This document shows positions 61,407 to 64,000 of a stretch of DNA of 64,000 bases, in pieces. This DNA comes from Bacillus sp. OV166. Its GTDB lineage: Bacteria > Bacillota > Bacilli > Bacillales > Cytobacillaceae. The notes under the pieces were generated by a model. That model had not been told where the DNA came from. It searched no databases and was given only the letters and a program-made list of their open reading frames with translations. The DNA lies in assembly GCF_900177675.1 (NCBI RefSeq), contig NZ_FXWM01000001.1, forward strand, positions 2,055,001 through 2,119,000, given 5' to 3'. Numbering within the stretch: position 1 is the stretch's first letter; every line of letters starts with the position of its first letter. The position numbers and the translations under genes were made by a program.

Positions 61407-63131
61407 ATGGGAAAAATGAAACTAGTTTTCAATTCGTTACTGTTTAAACTCTTTTTGAGTGTGTTTTTAATTATTGGACCATTAATTGTCGTTCACATTG
61501 TAAATAACTACTATGCGGTCGAAGTTATCAGGAGCCAGGTGGCCCAGTCAAACAAAAATATGCTGAATATTTATATGGACCAAATTGACCGAAGTTTGGA
61601 GGGTGTTGGAAACTATATCTTTCAAACTACACAAAACAATACAGATTTATATTTTCTTCAATATAATGAAACGATAGATCCCAATGATTATGAAGAAGCA
61701 AAAATACGTTTATTTAATTCTATTACCAATCAGTCTTATTTCTACACTGCCATCGATTCCATTTTTATTTATTCGGATGCCTATAAGGATTTCCTATTTA
61801 CACAAAAATCCGGTGACAATTATTTTGAACGCTATGAAGCAAGAGACGAAATTTACCAGTTGTTTGAGAAAAACCCGGAGCAGCTTAGAGAAGGGAAATG
61901 GAATATTTGGAAGGGTGCAAAAAATTATTACTTGCTTCAATATTATAAAGTAGATGGAGTATATGTAGGCGCCTGGGTGAATATGGACAAGCTTATTACT
62001 CCGTTTAAATATATTGATTTTGGAGAAACAGGAAGAGCCTTGTTGGCAACTTCAGACCTAAAACCGATTACAAATAAGAAATTTATTGAAAAGGAAAAAA
62101 TAGATTTATCGATTAAGAAGGAAAAGTATATTATTACTGGGAAAGATAACCGTTTTGTTTTAATGAAAAAAAAATCATCACAAAGTGATTTCTATCTTGC
62201 AGCATTGATACCTGAAAGAGAAATCCTAGAGAAACTACCATTTTTACAAAGAATATCGTCGGTTATTACTTTTTTAGCTGTTTTGTTCTTACTATATTTT
62301 ATCTTTATCATGAGAAAGGTATTTCTTCAACCAATTAATCGAATTGTCGCCGCTATGAAAAAACTACGACAAGGTGATTTGGATATCCGCCTTCCCATCC
62401 ATCGAAATTCTACTGAGTTTGAGGTGATGAATGGTACTTTCAATCATATGATTTCTGAGATTAAGGATCTTAAAATAAATGTATATGAGGAAAAGCTAAA
62501 TTTTCAAAGAGCGGAATTAAAACACTTACAGCTGCAAATCAACCCCCACTTTTTCCTTAATTCATTAAATATTATCTATAATCTAGCTACAGTTAAGGAT
62601 TTTGCAGTCATCCAAGAGATGGCAAAATGTCTGGCCAATTACTTTCGTTTTATGTTTCGGAGTAATTCATATTTTGTTAGCTTAGAAGATGAACTAAAGC
62701 ATACGGAAAATTACTTAAAAATTCAACAGCTCAGATTTCCCGATACTTTTAAGTATTCTGTTGAATCACCACCAGAGCTTTTAGAATGTAAGATTCCTCC
62801 GCTTGTCATTCAAACGATGGTGGAAAATTCAATTAAACATGCCTTTAATCTAGATGACCCGCTTGATATTTTAATAGTGGTAAAAAAGAATGAGGACCCT
62901 GGGTTTATAAGTATAAAAATTCAGGATACAGGTGATGGATTTCCTGACGATGTTTTACGCAGTTTGAAAGAAGACGAATCTTTAACAAATGCTGAAGGCG
63001 AGCGCATTGGAATATGGAACGTTAAACAACGACTAAGTTTGTTATATGGAGAAAAATCAAATATCCAATTTTCGAATGAACCAGGCAAAGGGGCGACTGT
63101 TCGGATACGAATTCCGAACAATATAATTTAA
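61407..63131 (+). CDS. YesM-type sensor histidine kinase
   Basis: Membrane sensor of 574 aa: first membrane segment at about 13-33, extracytoplasmic dCache-like sensor to about 280, second segment at about 285-305, HAMP (LRQGDLDIRLPIH), then the His_kinase domain with phosphoacceptor His381 in QINPHFFLNSLN, and HATPase N-box ENSIKHAF with GDGFPDD. This class controls carbohydrate uptake and breakdown in Bacilli. GGAGG ribosome site, ATG. The response regulator gene follows 22 bp downstream. Confidence 0.92.
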   Translation: MGKMKLVFNSLLFKLFLSVFLIIGPLIVVHIVNNYYAVEVIRSQVAQSNKNMLNIYMDQIDRSLEGVGNYIFQTTQNNTDLYFLQYNETIDPNDYEEAKIRLFNSITNQSYFYTAIDSIFIYSDAYKDFLFTQKSGDNYFERYEARDEIYQLFEKNPEQLREGKWNIWKGAKNYYLLQYYKVDGVYVGAWVNMDKLITPFKYIDFGETGRALLATSDLKPITNKKFIEKEKIDLSIKKEKYIITGKDNRFVLMKKKSSQSDFYLAALIPEREILEKLPFLQRISSVITFLAVLFLLYFIFIMRKVFLQPINRIVAAMKKLRQGDLDIRLPIHRNSTEFEVMNGTFNHMISEIKDLKINVYEEKLNFQRAELKHLQLQINPHFFLNSLNIIYNLATVKDFAVIQEMAKCLANYFRFMFRSNSYFVSLEDELKHTENYLKIQQLRFPDTFKYSVESPPELLECKIPPLVIQTMVENSIKHAFNLDDPLDILIVVKKNEDPGFISIKIQDTGDGFPDDVLRSLKEDESLTNAEGERIGIWNVKQRLSLLYGEKSNIQFSNEPGKGATVRIRIPNNII

Positions 63132-63153
63132 GTCAAGAGGGTGGTTAGGGTTT

Positions 63154-64000
63154 ATGAATCAATTTCAGGTTCTAATAGTTGATGATGAAATTCATTCCAT
63201 TAGGGGTGTTCAGGCTGGTGTCAATTGGGAAAAGCATGATATCTCTTCTGTTTATACAGCCAATAACTTAAGACAAGCTCAAGAAGTGTTTTTAAATAAC
63301 AAAGTTGATTTGTTATTATGTGATATTGAAATGCCTAGAGGCTCTGGAATTGATTTGCTAAAGTGGGTGCGCGAACACTTCCCAATGACTGAAGCGATTT
63401 TTTTAACCTGTCATTCAGACTTCTCTTATGCAAAGCAAGCTCTGCAATTGAAAAGCTTTAATTATTTATTAAAACCCGTCGATTACCAAGAACTTGAAGA
63501 AGTTATTCATAGCGCATTGGAGAAAATCAAAAAGGATCAAGAAACAAGAATGGTAGAGGAATCTTACCTTCAATTGAAAAAGTCCCACCATTCAGTCATG
63601 CAAGAACGTTTCTGGTTAGATCTTATTAATCAAGTTATCCCAACAACCAAAGATCAAATTGAAAAACAAATGAAGAATTATCATTTATCCTATTCAGAAT
63701 TAACTACTTTTCTACCCATTTTATTTCATGTTCAGCAATGGAAAGAGGAACTATCTGTCCATGAAGAAAAGGTGAGCGAATATGCTCTTCATAAAGCACT
63801 GGGTGAAGTAATCGAAAAGAATAATATGGATGGTTATGTACTTAATGTAGAAATTGGCTATGTCTTAGTGATTATTGCATTGGTAGAGCCAATCAACCTG
63901 AAGGAATTTAATGAAAATTGTAATCACTTTATTTCACAATTCGCTCAGTTTTTTTCTTGTGAACTTTGTGGCTACATTGGAAATCAGGTTCCGATTGAAG
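63154..64000 (+). CDS. YesN-type response regulator, incomplete at window end
   Basis: Reading frame open from ATG 63154 to the window edge (282 codons). Receiver domain at 1-125: acidic pair Asp10-Asp11, phosphorylated Asp57 in LLLCDIEMP, Thr in IFLTCHSDF and Lys in LLKPVDY. The linker that follows is as in YesN proteins, so an AraC-type HTH should lie beyond the window. Ribosome site GAGGGTGG. Partner of the kinase at 61407; likely targets are the glycoside genes upstream or genes to the right. Confidence 0.9.
   Translation, partial: MNQFQVLIVDDEIHSIRGVQAGVNWEKHDISSVYTANNLRQAQEVFLNNKVDLLLCDIEMPRGSGIDLLKWVREHFPMTEAIFLTCHSDFSYAKQALQLKSFNYLLKPVDYQELEEVIHSALEKIKKDQETRMVEESYLQLKKSHHSVMQERFWLDLINQVIPTTKDQIEKQMKNYHLSYSELTTFLPILFHVQQWKEELSVHEEKVSEYALHKALGEVIEKNNMDGYVLNVEIGYVLVIIALVEPINLKEFNENCNHFISQFAQFFSCELCGYIGNQVPIE

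Overview
The window is chromosomal DNA from an AT-rich, endospore-forming Bacillaceae bacterium. It looks closest to Bacillus, Neobacillus or Mesobacillus, but the species cannot be named from the sequence. The evidence is the first 9.3 kb, which keeps the classic Bacillus order rny, ymdB, spoVS, korA, korB, miaB, ricA, cotE with near-textbook proteins. Starts have strong GGAGG-type ribosome sites, often before TTG or GTG, and most units end in hairpin plus T-run terminators. In B. subtilis mutS and mutL follow cotE. Here they are absent, and about 55 kb of accessory DNA follows to the window end.

9.4 to 11.6 kb is a border zone: a 66-aa unknown protein, a convergent GNAT acetyltransferase, and a small kinase-like protein followed closely by a flavin reductase. 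From about 11.1 to 41.2 kb lies a large catabolic island for a ring compound. Module 1 (12 to 22.5 kb) has an MFS carrier, three SDRs, a meta-cleavage-product hydrolase, a GntR regulator, a two-component flavin monooxygenase, an extradiol dioxygenase, a flavin reductase, a 2-hydroxypentadienoate hydratase and an FAH-family enzyme. Module 2 (24.6 to 38.1 kb) repeats the carrier, hydrolase, dioxygenase and monooxygenase functions with diverged paralogues. It adds three fumarate-reductase/ketosteroid-dehydrogenase-like flavoproteins, a stand-alone FAD synthetase, an isocitrate-lyase-superfamily lyase, another SDR and an HbpS/GlcG protein. A racemase-like protein and an ETF pair close the island. 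The simplest reading is that SDRs and flavoproteins oxidise an alicyclic or phenolic substrate to a catechol, which is then cleaved in the meta position; the substrate is unknown.

Regulation of the island is partly readable. Between the modules sits an unusual regulator that joins a DmpR/XylR/MopR-type phenol-sensor and V4R zinc domain to a PucR-type helix-turn-helix. Three promoters of module 2 share a conserved element of about 80 bp with identical internal spacing. Two promoters of module 1 share another layout with an AAAGCGCTTT operator. CcpA cre-like sites occur at several promoters.

41.3 to 48.4 kb is a patchwork: an ABC ATPase, an SCO1-like lipoprotein, a frameshifted Spo0E-like relic, a 5'-truncated sugar permease, the bifunctional rhamnulose-phosphate aldolase/dehydrogenase gene, a tiny Sda-like gene, a LysR relic and an EamA permease. 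48.6 to 52.2 kb carries rhamnulokinase, rhamnose isomerase and a DeoR regulator. 52.5 to 61 kb is a plant-glycoside block (GH43, sugar isomerase/epimerase, Gfo/Idh/MocA dehydrogenase, MFS, GH3, serine hydrolase), followed by a YesM/YesN-type two-component system whose response regulator runs off the window. No rRNA, tRNA, CRISPR, phage or transposase gene was seen. Mobile-looking DNA is limited to short MITE-like intergenic repeats and two 21-bp tandem repeat arrays.
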